DNA from: an uncultured bacterium
GTDB lineage: Bacteria > Cyanobacteriota > Vampirovibrionia > Gastranaerophilales > Gastranaerophilaceae
Direction of reading: 5' to 3'
Length of the DNA stretch: 6,057 nucleotides
NCBI GenBank assembly: GCA_949299435.1
Contig: CASGAK010000122.1
Span: forward strand, 1 to 6,057
Positions 1-6,057 of this stretch are shown here, in pieces (position 1 is the stretch's first letter; each line of letters starts with the position of its first letter). Under the pieces are notes generated by a model. It was not told the origin of the DNA and made no database searches. It saw only the letters and a list, made by a program, of their open reading frames with translations. The position numbers and the translations under genes were made by a program.

Positions 1-635
1 AGTCTGTATCCCATTGAATAATGGAATGGGAAAGAATTTCCTTCTGCGACAATACAAACATTGCCCAAACCGTTTTGCAGCATTCTTTCTACTCTCAATT
101 GATGCATTCTTGTTCCGATTCCGCCATACTCTTTATTACCCTTTGCATTCATGTAGGATAATACTTTTTCACAAAGTTCCCCATCAATAAATGCTCCTTC
201 AAATTTTGGGCTTATCATTTGACGTTCTTTATCTATATAAAAATATGTATCACCTACAACTCTATAATTTTTATTTTTGATTTTTATTTCACCGTTCATA
301 TCTGCAACCATAAGATAATATTTTTCCATATTAGGGACATTTTCTTCAACTCTTGCAATATATGCGTTCACAGGTTTATTTGTCTTTTTATCAATCAGAG
401 TTGTTATTCTTAGACCACTTTCGTCCAAGTTAGTTTTAGGAGTAAATTCAGGTGAAAGTAGTTTTTTAAATGTCTTAGAACTAATTCCTTGAAAATTCTC
501 TTTTAATAGACTAACTTCAACAGTATCTGCTGCCGGCTGACGGACAAGGTCAACTTTTTTTAAATTGAACATCTTTTTAGCGGCAGGGACTATAATATCT
601 TTAAATATATTTACTTTTATTCCGTTTATTTTCAT
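1..635 (-). CDS. GNAT-like N-acetyltransferase, C-terminus cut off by window edge
   Basis: The frame is open for 211 codons from ATG 635 to the left edge; the 3' end is missing. The start is supported by AGGA at 644-647, eight bases upstream. Residues 1-70 are a basic leader with no recognised domain and no signal peptide. Residues 71-150 form short beta-rich segments (RITTLIDKKTNKPVNAYIAR and a following YYLMVADMNGEIKI). Residues 168-211 look like the acetyl-CoA-binding core of the GNAT fold: YGGIGTRMHQL (170-180) matches the pyrophosphate-binding loop and helix (x-x-G-x-G-T), then a strand CIVAEG, then FHYSMGYR (204-211), the usual 'fY-x-x-x-GF' end motif. GNAT enzymes transfer acetyl from acetyl-CoA to an amine; the substrate cannot be told here. 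The glutamine or arginine that usually opens the loop motif is glutamate 169 in my register. The gene is divergent from the sigma gene. Fold call is moderate; function is inferred. Confidence 0.72.
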   Translation of the reverse strand, partial: MKINGIKVNIFKDIIVPAAKKMFNLKKVDLVRQPAADTVEVSLLKENFQGISSKTFKKLLSPEFTPKTNLDESGLRITTLIDKKTNKPVNAYIARVEENVPNMEKYYLMVADMNGEIKIKNKNYRVVGDTYFYIDKERQMISPKFEGAFIDGELCEKVLSYMNAKGNKEYGGIGTRMHQLRVERMLQNGLGNVCIVAEGNSFPFHYSMGYR

Positions 636-678
636 ATATGTATTCCTAATATTTTTAAAACCTGTAAATAGGATTTTT

Positions 679-691
679 GCTAGTAAGGTAA
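679..691 (+). promoter_or_regulatory. Shared upstream element A, copy 1 (sigma gene leader)
   Basis: GCTAGTAAGGTAA here matches GCTACTAAGGTAA at 5945-5957 at 12 of 13 positions. Similarity continues loosely on the right (G-x-ATTA then ATTC in both). It lies in the divergent gap, 114 bases before the sigma ATG and 44 bases before the acetyltransferase-like ATG, so it could serve either gene. I cannot name a factor that binds it. Confidence 0.4.
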
Positions 692-742
692 GTATTACAT
701 TCTACTTTTAATTTCAGCTCTTATTTCATAATGAAACCTTTT

Positions 743-768
743 TTTAATATTCACGTCATCAAAATTAT
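743..768 (+). promoter_or_regulatory. Shared upstream element B, copy 1; possible sigma gene promoter
   Basis: TTTAATATTCACGTC (743-757) matches 5981-5995 at 13 of 15 positions, and ATCAAAA follows in both copies (758-764 here). TTTAAT at 743-748 fits a -10 box at five of six positions, which would give a leader of about 50 bases, but I see no good -35 box about 17 bases upstream. It may be a promoter for an alternative sigma or an activator-dependent promoter, or a conserved leader element. Confidence 0.35.
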
Positions 769-791
769 AGAGTTTTTTTCGGAAATAAGAA

Positions 792-797
792 GAGAGG
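792..797 (+). promoter_or_regulatory. Shine-Dalgarno site that fixes the sigma factor start
   Basis: GAGAGG at 792-797 puts its GAGG core (794-797) seven bases before ATG 805. An in-frame TTG at 802 is only four bases away, so the ATG is the better start. The surrounding AAGAGAGG (790-797) also occurs exactly at 6017-6024 before the right-edge gene. Confidence 0.75.
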
Positions 798-804
798 ATT
801 TTTG

Positions 805-1776
805 ATGAGTGTAAATATTCAATTACAAGATGAAAACTTATTTAAAGATTTTCAAAGCAATTATTTGCAAGATGATATAATTTCAGCAGATGACGAGGAT
901 ATTCTAAATGAGCCGAAAACGTTCAGCTCTATTGCAAATGAAGATGATTTATTACAAATGTATTTGAAAGATATCGGGAAAATTAAACTTTTATCTTCAA
1001 AAGAAGAAAAAGTTTTAGGAAAACAAATTAAAGAGGGTAAACCTAGTCAGGCAGATATTGCTAAAAGAAAATTAATTCAGGCAAATCTCAGGCTTGTTGT
1101 AAGTATCGCTAAAAGATACATAGGTCAAGGGGTATTGTTTATGGACTTGGTACAGGAAGGTTCTTTGGGACTTATCAAGGCTGCGGAAAAATTCGATTAT
1201 TCAAAGAATTTTAAATTTTCTACTTATGCGACCTGGTGGATTAAGCAGACAATCATTCGAGCAATTTCCAATAATTCAAGAACTATAAGGATTCCTGTGC
1301 ACATGGCTGATAAAATAAGAAAGTATAAAAAAATCTATACAATGCTTTCGTTTGAATTAGGCAGGGAACCTACAGACTTGGAAGTTGCAGAAAAAATGGG
1401 ATTGACGTATAAAAAACTTTCCACAATACGTAAATCAATAATAAAAGAGCCTATCAGCTTAGAGACACCTGTGACTGATGATTTGAATGTCGGAGATTAT
1501 ATTCAGGATAAAAGCTCTAATCTTCCTGAAATTCAGACCAAGAATAAAAGTCTGAAAGGTTCTATAAATCATCTTTTAAGCACTTTAAATGAGCGTGAGA
1601 AAAAAATTATTAACTGCCGATTTGGTATTAATGGGCAAACTCCTATGACATTAGAACAGCTCGGGCAGGAAATGGGGTATTCAAAAGAGCGAATAAGACA
1701 ATTAGAAGATATTGCACTTGCTAAAATCAGAGAGAAAGAGGATTTATGGCACTATAAAGATTACATAGATGACTGA
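805..1776 (+). CDS. RpoD-type RNA polymerase sigma factor (sigma-70 group 1 or 2)
   Basis: Predicted 323-residue sigma subunit that directs RNA polymerase to promoters. The first 45 residues are acidic and poorly conserved; there is no long region 1.1. Region 1.2 spans about 47-79 (LLQMYLKDIGKIKLLSSKEE). Region 2 spans about 84-168: NLRLVVSIAKRY for core binding, DLVQEGSLGLIKAAEKFD, then the promoter-melting and -10-reading part FSTYATWWIKQTIIRAI and the RTIRIPVHM linker. Region 3 is about 169-245 with SLETPV. Region 4 is about 257-312: LNEREKKIINCRFGING and the -35-reading helix-turn-helix MGYSKERIRQLEDIALAKIRE. Group 3/4 factors lack such complete regions, so group 1 or 2 is secure. Length (323) is short for a primary sigma but usual for group 2. 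The charged HYKDYIDD tail resembles cyanobacterial sigma ends. Whether it is the housekeeping rpoD or a stress paralogue cannot be decided from one locus, so no symbol is given. It is monocistronic and followed by a terminator. Confidence 0.95.
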   Translation: MSVNIQLQDENLFKDFQSNYLQDDIISADDEDILNEPKTFSSIANEDDLLQMYLKDIGKIKLLSSKEEKVLGKQIKEGKPSQADIAKRKLIQANLRLVVSIAKRYIGQGVLFMDLVQEGSLGLIKAAEKFDYSKNFKFSTYATWWIKQTIIRAISNNSRTIRIPVHMADKIRKYKKIYTMLSFELGREPTDLEVAEKMGLTYKKLSTIRKSIIKEPISLETPVTDDLNVGDYIQDKSSNLPEIQTKNKSLKGSINHLLSTLNEREKKIINCRFGINGQTPMTLEQLGQEMGYSKERIRQLEDIALAKIREKEDLWHYKDYIDD

Positions 1777-1783
1777 TTATTTC

Positions 1784-1810
1784 AAAGCCGGCATAAAGCC
1801 GGTTTTTATT
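1784..1810 (+). terminator. Rho-independent terminator of the sigma gene
   Basis: Arms 1784-1792 (AAAGCCGGC) and 1798-1806 (GCCGGTTTT) form a nine-pair stem with one G-U pair and a five-base loop ATAAA, running into a T-rich tail. It begins seven bases after the sigma stop. On the opposite strand the G-U pair becomes an A-C mismatch and the tail reads GAAATAAT, so it is a poor terminator for recN. Confidence 0.85.
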
Positions 1811-1818
1811 TTATCTTA

Positions 1819-3471
1819 CTATGCTTCGATGAGTGATCTTGCAAATTCGATTGATTGCTCGTTGATTTCACCACCAGCAAGTTCTGCCAATGCTTTAATT
1901 CGATTATCGCCGGTCAATACATATACATCTACTTTAGTTTCATCTTCTTGAGCTTTTCTGACATAAAAATGTTTATCTGCCTTTGATGCTATGATTGCTT
2001 GGTGAGTAATTAAAATTATTTGGTGAAATTTTGATAATTCAACAATTTCATCAGCCACACTTTGTGAGGCTTTGCCTGAAATACCTGTATCAATTTCATC
2101 AAAAATTACAGTATCAATGTCATCAGTTTGAGCAAAAATCGATTTTATGGCAAGCATTACGCGTGAAATTTCTCCGCCTGATGCGACTTTTGCAAGCGGT
2201 TTTAAATCCTCTGATACGTTAGTTGAAATTAAAAATTCCACGTCATCTATCCCGTCATTTGATAATGGTTTTTCATTTACGGCAATTTCAAATCTTGCTT
2301 TGGGAAGCTCAAGTTTTGTTAATCGTTCCTGAATATATACAGAAAGCACATTCGCATAGTTTTTTCGATGCTCGCTAATCTCTTGTGCTTTTTCTAAAAG
2401 ATTGTTTTCCGCGTTTTTAATTAATTCTTCCAGTTCTTCGATATTTTTTGTGGAAAACTCAATTGATGAAAGCTCTTCTGATAATTTTTTATGAGTTGCA
2501 AGAACTTCTTCAAGTGAGCCGCCGTATTTTCTTTTTAATTTATCCAGCAAGAAAAGTCTTTCTTGAATTTCATTTAATCTTTCGGTGTCATTGTCTAAAT
2601 TTTGGCTGTAATTTCTTAGTTCACTTGATATTTCATGCAAATTTTCAATACATTCAATTAAATTCTGTTCAACGTCATTTAATTTTTCATCAAAAGATGC
2701 TGCCTTTGAAACGTTTTGCTTAATTTTCCCTAACCCTTCTAAGATAGAGCCGTCATCTCCGTTGATTGCCCAATAAGAAGTGCCCGTCAGTTCTTTAAGT
2801 TTTTCTGCGTTCTCCAAAACTTCCAGTTCAGCATTTAATTCTTCATCTTCTGTCGGGGATTGAATTTCTGCACTTTCAATTTCGTTTACTTGAAACTGTA
2901 AAAATTCAAGTTGCGATTCTGTCACGTCTGCTGAATTTTTTGCTTTTTCAAGTTGAGATTTCAGATTTGTATATTCCTGGTATAGTGCTTTGTATTTTTC
3001 AAGTTTTTGCCCGTAGACATCTTTTGCGTAAGTATCCAAAAGTGTAATATGATATTTGGGCTGTAAAAATGAATAAGTTTGGTGCTGTGAGTGAATATCT
3101 AAAAATAGAGCTCTCAAATTCTTTATAAAATCCTGATTTACCAAAGTACCGTTTACTCTTGTGCGGACTCCGTTTTGTGTGATTTCTTTGGTAAGTATTA
3201 TTTCATTTCCAAAATCGTCTATTCCGTTTTCATCAAATAATTCTTTTAAGTTGTGCTTATTATTTTCTATTGATAATTCTATAACTGCTTTTTCACAGCC
3301 GTTTTTGATTACTTCTTTTGAAACTCTCGGGGCAAATGCTAAATCTATTGCACTTATCAAAATACTTTTCCCAGCCCCTGTTTCACCTGTTATCACGTTC
3401 AATCCACCATGAAAGTTGGCGGTTAGTTCATCTATTAAAATGTAATCCTTTATTCTTAGCTGTTTAATCAT
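1819..3471 (-). CDS. recN: DNA repair protein RecN (SMC-like ATPase)
   Basis: 550 residues, the normal RecN length. RecN is a cytoplasmic SMC-family ATPase that acts at double-strand breaks, helping RecA-dependent repair by tethering DNA. The N-terminal ATPase half has IKDYILIDEL (7-16), Walker A GETGAGKS (29-36) and the glutamine-loop IHSQHQ (126-131). Residues about 160-385 are charged coiled coil, broken by the RecN-typical RLFLLDKLKRKYGGSLEEVL (305-324). The C-terminal half has the ABC signature LAKVASGGEISRVMLAIK (426-443), Walker B VIFDEIDTGISG (455-466) and the histidine loop around H490 (ITHQAIIASKAD). All catalytic elements are present. The start is fixed by alignment of IKDY to the family and there is no other usable ATG, yet I see no clear Shine-Dalgarno site. 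The stop is TAG at 1819-1821. The gene converges on the sigma gene, 42 bases apart, and follows the amylase-like gene with a terminator between. I see no Gram-positive-type LexA box (GAAC-N4-GTTC) upstream. Confidence 0.97.
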   Translation of the reverse strand: MIKQLRIKDYILIDELTANFHGGLNVITGETGAGKSILISAIDLAFAPRVSKEVIKNGCEKAVIELSIENNKHNLKELFDENGIDDFGNEIILTKEITQNGVRTRVNGTLVNQDFIKNLRALFLDIHSQHQTYSFLQPKYHITLLDTYAKDVYGQKLEKYKALYQEYTNLKSQLEKAKNSADVTESQLEFLQFQVNEIESAEIQSPTEDEELNAELEVLENAEKLKELTGTSYWAINGDDGSILEGLGKIKQNVSKAASFDEKLNDVEQNLIECIENLHEISSELRNYSQNLDNDTERLNEIQERLFLLDKLKRKYGGSLEEVLATHKKLSEELSSIEFSTKNIEELEELIKNAENNLLEKAQEISEHRKNYANVLSVYIQERLTKLELPKARFEIAVNEKPLSNDGIDDVEFLISTNVSEDLKPLAKVASGGEISRVMLAIKSIFAQTDDIDTVIFDEIDTGISGKASQSVADEIVELSKFHQIILITHQAIIASKADKHFYVRKAQEDETKVDVYVLTGDNRIKALAELAGGEINEQSIEFARSLIEA

Positions 3472-3472
3472 A

Positions 3473-3487
3473 ATTATAGAATAGCTT
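3473..3487 (-). promoter_or_regulatory. AAGCTATTC element with TATAAT directly before recN
   Basis: On the minus strand the 15 bases AAGCTATTCTATAAT end one base before the recN ATG. They match AAGCTATTCTTTAAT at 5972-5986 at 14 of 15 positions. TATAAT is a perfect -10 box, but it is so close that transcription from it would normally begin inside codon 2 or 3, so it cannot simply be the recN promoter. A weaker alternative is TTGCTC (3506-3501) with TATTCT (3483-3478), spaced 17 bases. Confidence 0.3.
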
Positions 3488-3528
3488 AAAGTCTTTTATT
3501 GAGCAATATTTTTAATATTTTTTACATT

Positions 3529-3556
3529 AAAAAAGCGGAGAATTTGTGCTCCGCTT
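3529..3556 (-). terminator. Rho-independent terminator of the amylase-like gene
   Basis: Perfect eight-pair stem: AAGCGGAG (3533-3540) and CTCCGCTT (3549-3556) around an eight-base loop. On the minus strand the second arm runs into six T (3534-3529). It starts five bases after the stop of the amylase-like gene and stands between it and recN, so the two are probably separate transcription units. Confidence 0.88.
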
Positions 3557-3560
3557 CTAT

Positions 3561-5852
3561 TTAACCTTTTTGAATTCCGAAAAGCCTGAATTCGCCAGGA
3601 TTAAGTTTATCTATTGTTATTATGTTATCAGCTGTTTTCATTTTTTTTCTGACAAATTCATCTTCTTCGATTATATATTCAGATTTAACTTTAAATTCAC
3701 CCGGTAATTGCAGGGTTTTATTTTCAATTGAGTTCCCGTTTACAATTTCAGCGTATGAATTTCCGCTATCATCTGTTTTGGTAATTTTTTCGGTCGGATA
3801 TTTGTAATTAGCAATTACTAAAAATGCTGATTTGATAGGTTCTTTCGATATTAGCCAAGCTGCAAAGCCGTCATCTTCCTGAATAATAATCTGTGCCTCG
3901 CCATCTGTGATTACGTTGTGGCGTTTTACAAATCGGTCAATTGCATCAAATTTTTTGAAAAATTCGTAATTTTTTTCTCGCGGCATTGCAATTTCTTCTC
4001 CTATTACCGATTCAATTCCGCGTTTTGTGAAACTTTCATCGCCATCAACATATAGAACCGGTCTTTGGGAAAATTTTCCGCCTGGTAAAAATTTGTATTT
4101 AAACCATTTGAATAATGCTCCATGCTCTCCTAATTGACCAGGATATTGATCAATACTTCTAAATTCCCCGTCTTGGTTGTTATATGTTTTTAAAATCGAT
4201 AATAACTGTTTTGATTTTAAATTTATATTGTAATTGGAAAGATTAGTATTATCATCTACGATGCTTTCAGGTGTCTTAGAAGATTGTGAAACTATATCAT
4301 TCCCCCATAAAAGATTAAAATTCATTTCTTGATGATATTCTTTTAAATAATTATCCCACAGCATATATTCAGCAAGAGTTCCGAAATAAGGCAGTTTTGC
4401 TTTCATTGAGGTATTCAACTTGTTTAATACATATTTAGGTGCTCTGTAGCTTATCGGCTTACCGTTTTTTTGAGATACATCGTCTACAATATGATCAATA
4501 TGGTCGATTCTGAAGCCGTCAAAATTGTATTCTTGTTGTATGTCTTTCATATAACTGATAAAATAATCAATTACAAATTCATTAAAAGTCCCGTTTTCTA
4601 AATATGCAAAGTAATATGGAGTTTGACAATCCAAGTTGGCAAAGCAGGAGACATCTTCTCCTTTGTAATTATAATGCTTGAATACAGGGTAATCTCGGCC
4701 TTCACTCATTCTGTCAAATACCGGAACTCCGGCTGAGCACCATGCACCTCCTGGGGCGGGCCATAAACCTTTTTCGATAAGTTTTTGTATAATATCTATT
4801 TGTTTTGTAATATCTGATTCTGTTAATTTTGTCCCTTTTTTTAAGTCTAGTGTATTCAATACAATTTCTCGAGCTTTTTTATGAATTTTTGCTTGAGAGG
4901 ACTTTTCAAGCATTTTATTTGAAATCTCTATTTTGTATGAATTCATATGACTGTCAAAGTCTTCATATATTTTTTGATAATGAGCACTCAATTCCCCGAA
5001 TGAGCCGTCAAGGTTTTGGATATATAAATTTTTTACCACTTCAATATCGTCAGCATCGTATTCTTTTGACATTTCTGATGATACAAGGTCTGTTTTTTTC
5101 TTCAATAAATCAATTAATTCATTAATATCATACCATCTGGCTATTTCTGGATTTGCAAGGACGGCTTTTGAAAAACGACCTGTTTGAGGCAATATATCGT
5201 AAATTACCGGGTGCCCTGCAAGCTGAGCAAGTGTGATAAAAGTTTTTACCTGTTCTTTTACGTCCATGCCTGTTATATTAAAAATTTCTTCATCAAATAA
5301 TTTTTCACTGACCTCGCTGCTTTTAGGCAGATAGGCACAGCCAAATTCTCTCGGGTGAAAGGGGATTAAATATATTGTTGTATTAAAAATTTCGTTATGA
5401 ATGTTGCCTGTGGGTAAGATTAGAAGTTGTCTTAGCCAGTCAATGAATTTTCCCGTATCTTTTGTTGTATTACCGTCTTTTAGTCCTGCGAGGTTTATTA
5501 GTTTTATGTCATGACCTTCTTTTTTTATCCAGTCTGAATTTTTAATATTTTCTCTTGCAAGTGCACTGATTTTGTTGTTATCAAATCTGAATTTCCCATC
5601 ATTGAAGATATGATTATCTATCCACTTGAACTGTAGTGCATGTAGAATTTCTGCTGGGGTTAATTCTTCCAGTGCTTTAATGTATGGGTAATTTAAATAT
5701 CCATGCTTTATCATTATGTTTTGTAAATATTTTTTACGTTCAGAGGGGATTTTTTCAATCCCGTAGTAATTCGAAAGTTTGGTATAAATCTCATTTATAC
5801 GTACATCTTTGGGTGGATTTTTCTTCTTTTTTCCAAATAAAAATTCTAACAT
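3561..5852 (-). CDS. Divergent alpha-amylase superfamily (GH13-like) protein
   Basis: 763 residues from ATG 5852; an in-frame ATG at 5894 is rejected because it lies on the probable -10 box. There is no signal peptide (the N-terminus MLEFLFGKKKK is hydrophobic then basic), so it is probably cytoplasmic and would act on stored or imported alpha-glucan. Residues 1-125 form an unrecognised helical domain. The barrel seems to run from about 145 to 610: YLIPFHPREFGCAYLP (170-185), region I as VIYDILPQTGRFS (216-228), region II DGFRIDHIDH (445-454) with presumed nucleophile D450 and R448, region III YFGTLAEYM (489-497) with presumed acid/base E495, and RPVLYVDGDES (597-607), equivalent to the usual 'P-x-IYYGDE'. 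Residues about 630-763 are a beta-rich C-terminal domain ending GEFRLFGIQKG. Region I lacks the usual N-H pair and I find no clear H-D of region IV. It could be a hydrolase, a transglycosylase or a phosphorylase-like enzyme; the sequence does not decide. Superfamily call is firm, activity open. Confidence 0.82.
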   Translation of the reverse strand: MLEFLFGKKKKNPPKDVRINEIYTKLSNYYGIEKIPSERKKYLQNIMIKHGYLNYPYIKALEELTPAEILHALQFKWIDNHIFNDGKFRFDNNKISALARENIKNSDWIKKEGHDIKLINLAGLKDGNTTKDTGKFIDWLRQLLILPTGNIHNEIFNTTIYLIPFHPREFGCAYLPKSSEVSEKLFDEEIFNITGMDVKEQVKTFITLAQLAGHPVIYDILPQTGRFSKAVLANPEIARWYDINELIDLLKKKTDLVSSEMSKEYDADDIEVVKNLYIQNLDGSFGELSAHYQKIYEDFDSHMNSYKIEISNKMLEKSSQAKIHKKAREIVLNTLDLKKGTKLTESDITKQIDIIQKLIEKGLWPAPGGAWCSAGVPVFDRMSEGRDYPVFKHYNYKGEDVSCFANLDCQTPYYFAYLENGTFNEFVIDYFISYMKDIQQEYNFDGFRIDHIDHIVDDVSQKNGKPISYRAPKYVLNKLNTSMKAKLPYFGTLAEYMLWDNYLKEYHQEMNFNLLWGNDIVSQSSKTPESIVDDNTNLSNYNINLKSKQLLSILKTYNNQDGEFRSIDQYPGQLGEHGALFKWFKYKFLPGGKFSQRPVLYVDGDESFTKRGIESVIGEEIAMPREKNYEFFKKFDAIDRFVKRHNVITDGEAQIIIQEDDGFAAWLISKEPIKSAFLVIANYKYPTEKITKTDDSGNSYAEIVNGNSIENKTLQLPGEFKVKSEYIIEEDEFVRKKMKTADNIITIDKLNPGEFRLFGIQKG

Positions 5853-5859
5853 TAAATTA

Positions 5860-5864
5860 CTCCC
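5860..5864 (-). promoter_or_regulatory. Shine-Dalgarno site that fixes the amylase-like gene start
   Basis: GGGAG on the minus strand lies seven bases before ATG 5852. This supports a 763-residue protein rather than a 14-residue longer form from ATG 5894. Confidence 0.75.
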
Positions 5865-5882
5865 ATACTTCTGTTTACCTGG

Positions 5883-5891
5883 ATTATAGCA
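5883..5891 (-). promoter_or_regulatory. Extended -10 promoter of the amylase-like gene
   Basis: TGCTATAAT on the minus strand is a perfect extended -10 element (TGn plus TATAAT). Transcription would begin near 5876 and leave a leader of about 24 bases holding the Shine-Dalgarno site. The -35 region is weak (ATACAA at 5911-5906, 17-base spacing), as is common for extended -10 promoters. Confidence 0.65.
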
Positions 5892-5944
5892 CAATCATAT
5901 TTTTTTTGTATTAAGAATTAATAATTGTATTTTTTACAATATTA

Positions 5945-5957
5945 GCTACTAAGGTAA
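5945..5957 (+). promoter_or_regulatory. Shared upstream element A, copy 2 (right-edge gene leader)
   Basis: GCTACTAAGGTAA, differing by one base from 679-691. It lies 74 bases before ATG 6031 and 93 bases before the divergent amylase-like ATG. Both copies sit in divergent gaps in the same orientation relative to the plus-strand gene. Confidence 0.4.
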
Positions 5958-5971
5958 TGGATTAATTCTCA

Positions 5972-6012
5972 AAGCTATTCTTTAATAGTCATGTCGACAT
6001 CAAAAATATTAT
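5972..6012 (+). promoter_or_regulatory. Shared upstream element B, copy 2; possible promoter of right-edge gene
   Basis: AAGCTATTCTTTAAT (5972-5986) matches the element before recN at 14 of 15 positions. TTTAATAGTCATGTC (5981-5995) matches the sigma leader at 13 of 15, and ATCAAAA recurs at 5999-6005 after a three-base insertion GAC. TTTAAT 5981-5986 may be a -10 box giving a leader of about 38 bases; TATTAT at 6007-6012 is a second candidate but too close to the ATG to leave much leader. The insertion also creates a perfect 10-base palindrome ATGTCGACAT (5991-6000). Confidence 0.38.
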
Positions 6013-6030
6013 AAAAAAGAGAGGTGAAAA

Positions 6031-6057
6031 ATGTCAGAAAACAATCAAACAGCAACA
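6031..6057 (+). CDS. Start of an unidentified protein, cut by the right edge
   Basis: Only nine codons are visible, reading MSENNQTAT. The start is well supported: GAGG at 6021-6024 lies six bases before the ATG, inside the same AAGAGAGG seen before the sigma gene. The residues are polar and unlike a signal peptide. M-S-x-N-x-Q is shared with the sigma factor start (MSVNIQ), which with the similar leader hints at a paralogue, but nine residues cannot identify a family. It is divergent from the amylase-like gene. Confidence 0.6.

Noticed and set aside
219..413. Open frame of 64 codons on the plus strand
   Set aside because: It lies wholly inside the acetyltransferase-like gene on the other strand, is low-complexity in composition and has no ribosome-binding site.
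661..672. Near-palindrome CCTGTAAATAGG in the divergent gap
   Set aside because: Only the outer CCT/AGG and one inner pair match, and no second copy was seen near the other genes.
671..680. GG...TTTTTGC as a sigma-54 promoter
   Set aside because: The GG and GC pairs are eight bases apart, not the twelve required.
802..804. TTG as start of the sigma factor
   Set aside because: ATG at 805 follows at once in the same frame and has better spacing from GAGG 794-797.
1769..3412. Several plus-strand open frames of 60 to 91 codons across recN
   Set aside because: All are antisense to a complete recN with every motif intact; the first also spans the sigma terminator. No ribosome-binding sites support them.
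3472..3528. SOS (LexA) box upstream of recN
   Set aside because: I looked for GAAC-N4-GTTC and CTGT-N8-ACAG patterns and found neither; the AATATT repeats there are ordinary AT-rich sequence.
5853..5894. Upstream in-frame ATG (5894) for the amylase-like gene
   Set aside because: It overlaps the perfect extended -10 box TGCTATAAT, has no ribosome-binding site, and ATG 5852 has GGGAG at the right distance.
3622..5914. Plus-strand open frames of 61 to 98 codons across the amylase-like gene
   Set aside because: They are antisense shadows of a complete 763-residue protein and resemble no protein I know.

Overview
This AT-rich window carries five protein genes, two of them cut by the window ends. 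It has no RNA gene, mobile element, CRISPR array or long empty stretch. The layout is: an acetyltransferase-like gene (minus strand, 3' end off the left edge); a 169-base divergent gap; an RpoD-type sigma factor (plus); a 42-base convergent gap holding a terminator; recN (minus); a second terminator; a 763-residue alpha-amylase-superfamily protein (minus); a 178-base divergent gap; and the first nine codons of an unidentified plus-strand gene.

The organism is a low-GC bacterium using the ordinary genetic code, with GAGG-type Shine-Dalgarno sites at most genes. The RecN histidine loop reads ITHQAIIASKAD, close to the THQP-type loop I recall from cyanobacterial RecN. The sigma factor resembles cyanobacterial group 1/2 sigma factors, including a short acidic DY-type tail. 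The leader of the acetyltransferase-like protein recalls small proteins of gut Gastranaerophilales (non-photosynthetic Melainabacteria/Vampirovibrionia). I therefore lean to that group, but this is inference from memory; another low-GC gut lineage is possible.

The genes are mostly housekeeping and do not form one pathway: transcription initiation (sigma factor), recombinational DNA repair (RecN), alpha-glucan metabolism (amylase-like protein) and a probable N-acetyltransferase. Terminators separate sigma from recN and the amylase-like gene from recN, so each gene appears to be its own transcription unit.

I found no clear undescribed system. The most interesting signal is in the two divergent gaps. 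The leaders of the sigma gene and of the right-edge gene share two near-identical blocks (13 and about 22 bases) plus the same 8-base Shine-Dalgarno region, and the two proteins begin with similar residues (M-S-x-N-x-Q). This suggests shared regulation or a duplicated gene. A related 15-base element lies directly before recN. The amylase-like protein keeps a recognisable nucleophile and acid/base region but lacks the usual asparagine-histidine and histidine-aspartate motifs, so its reaction is open.
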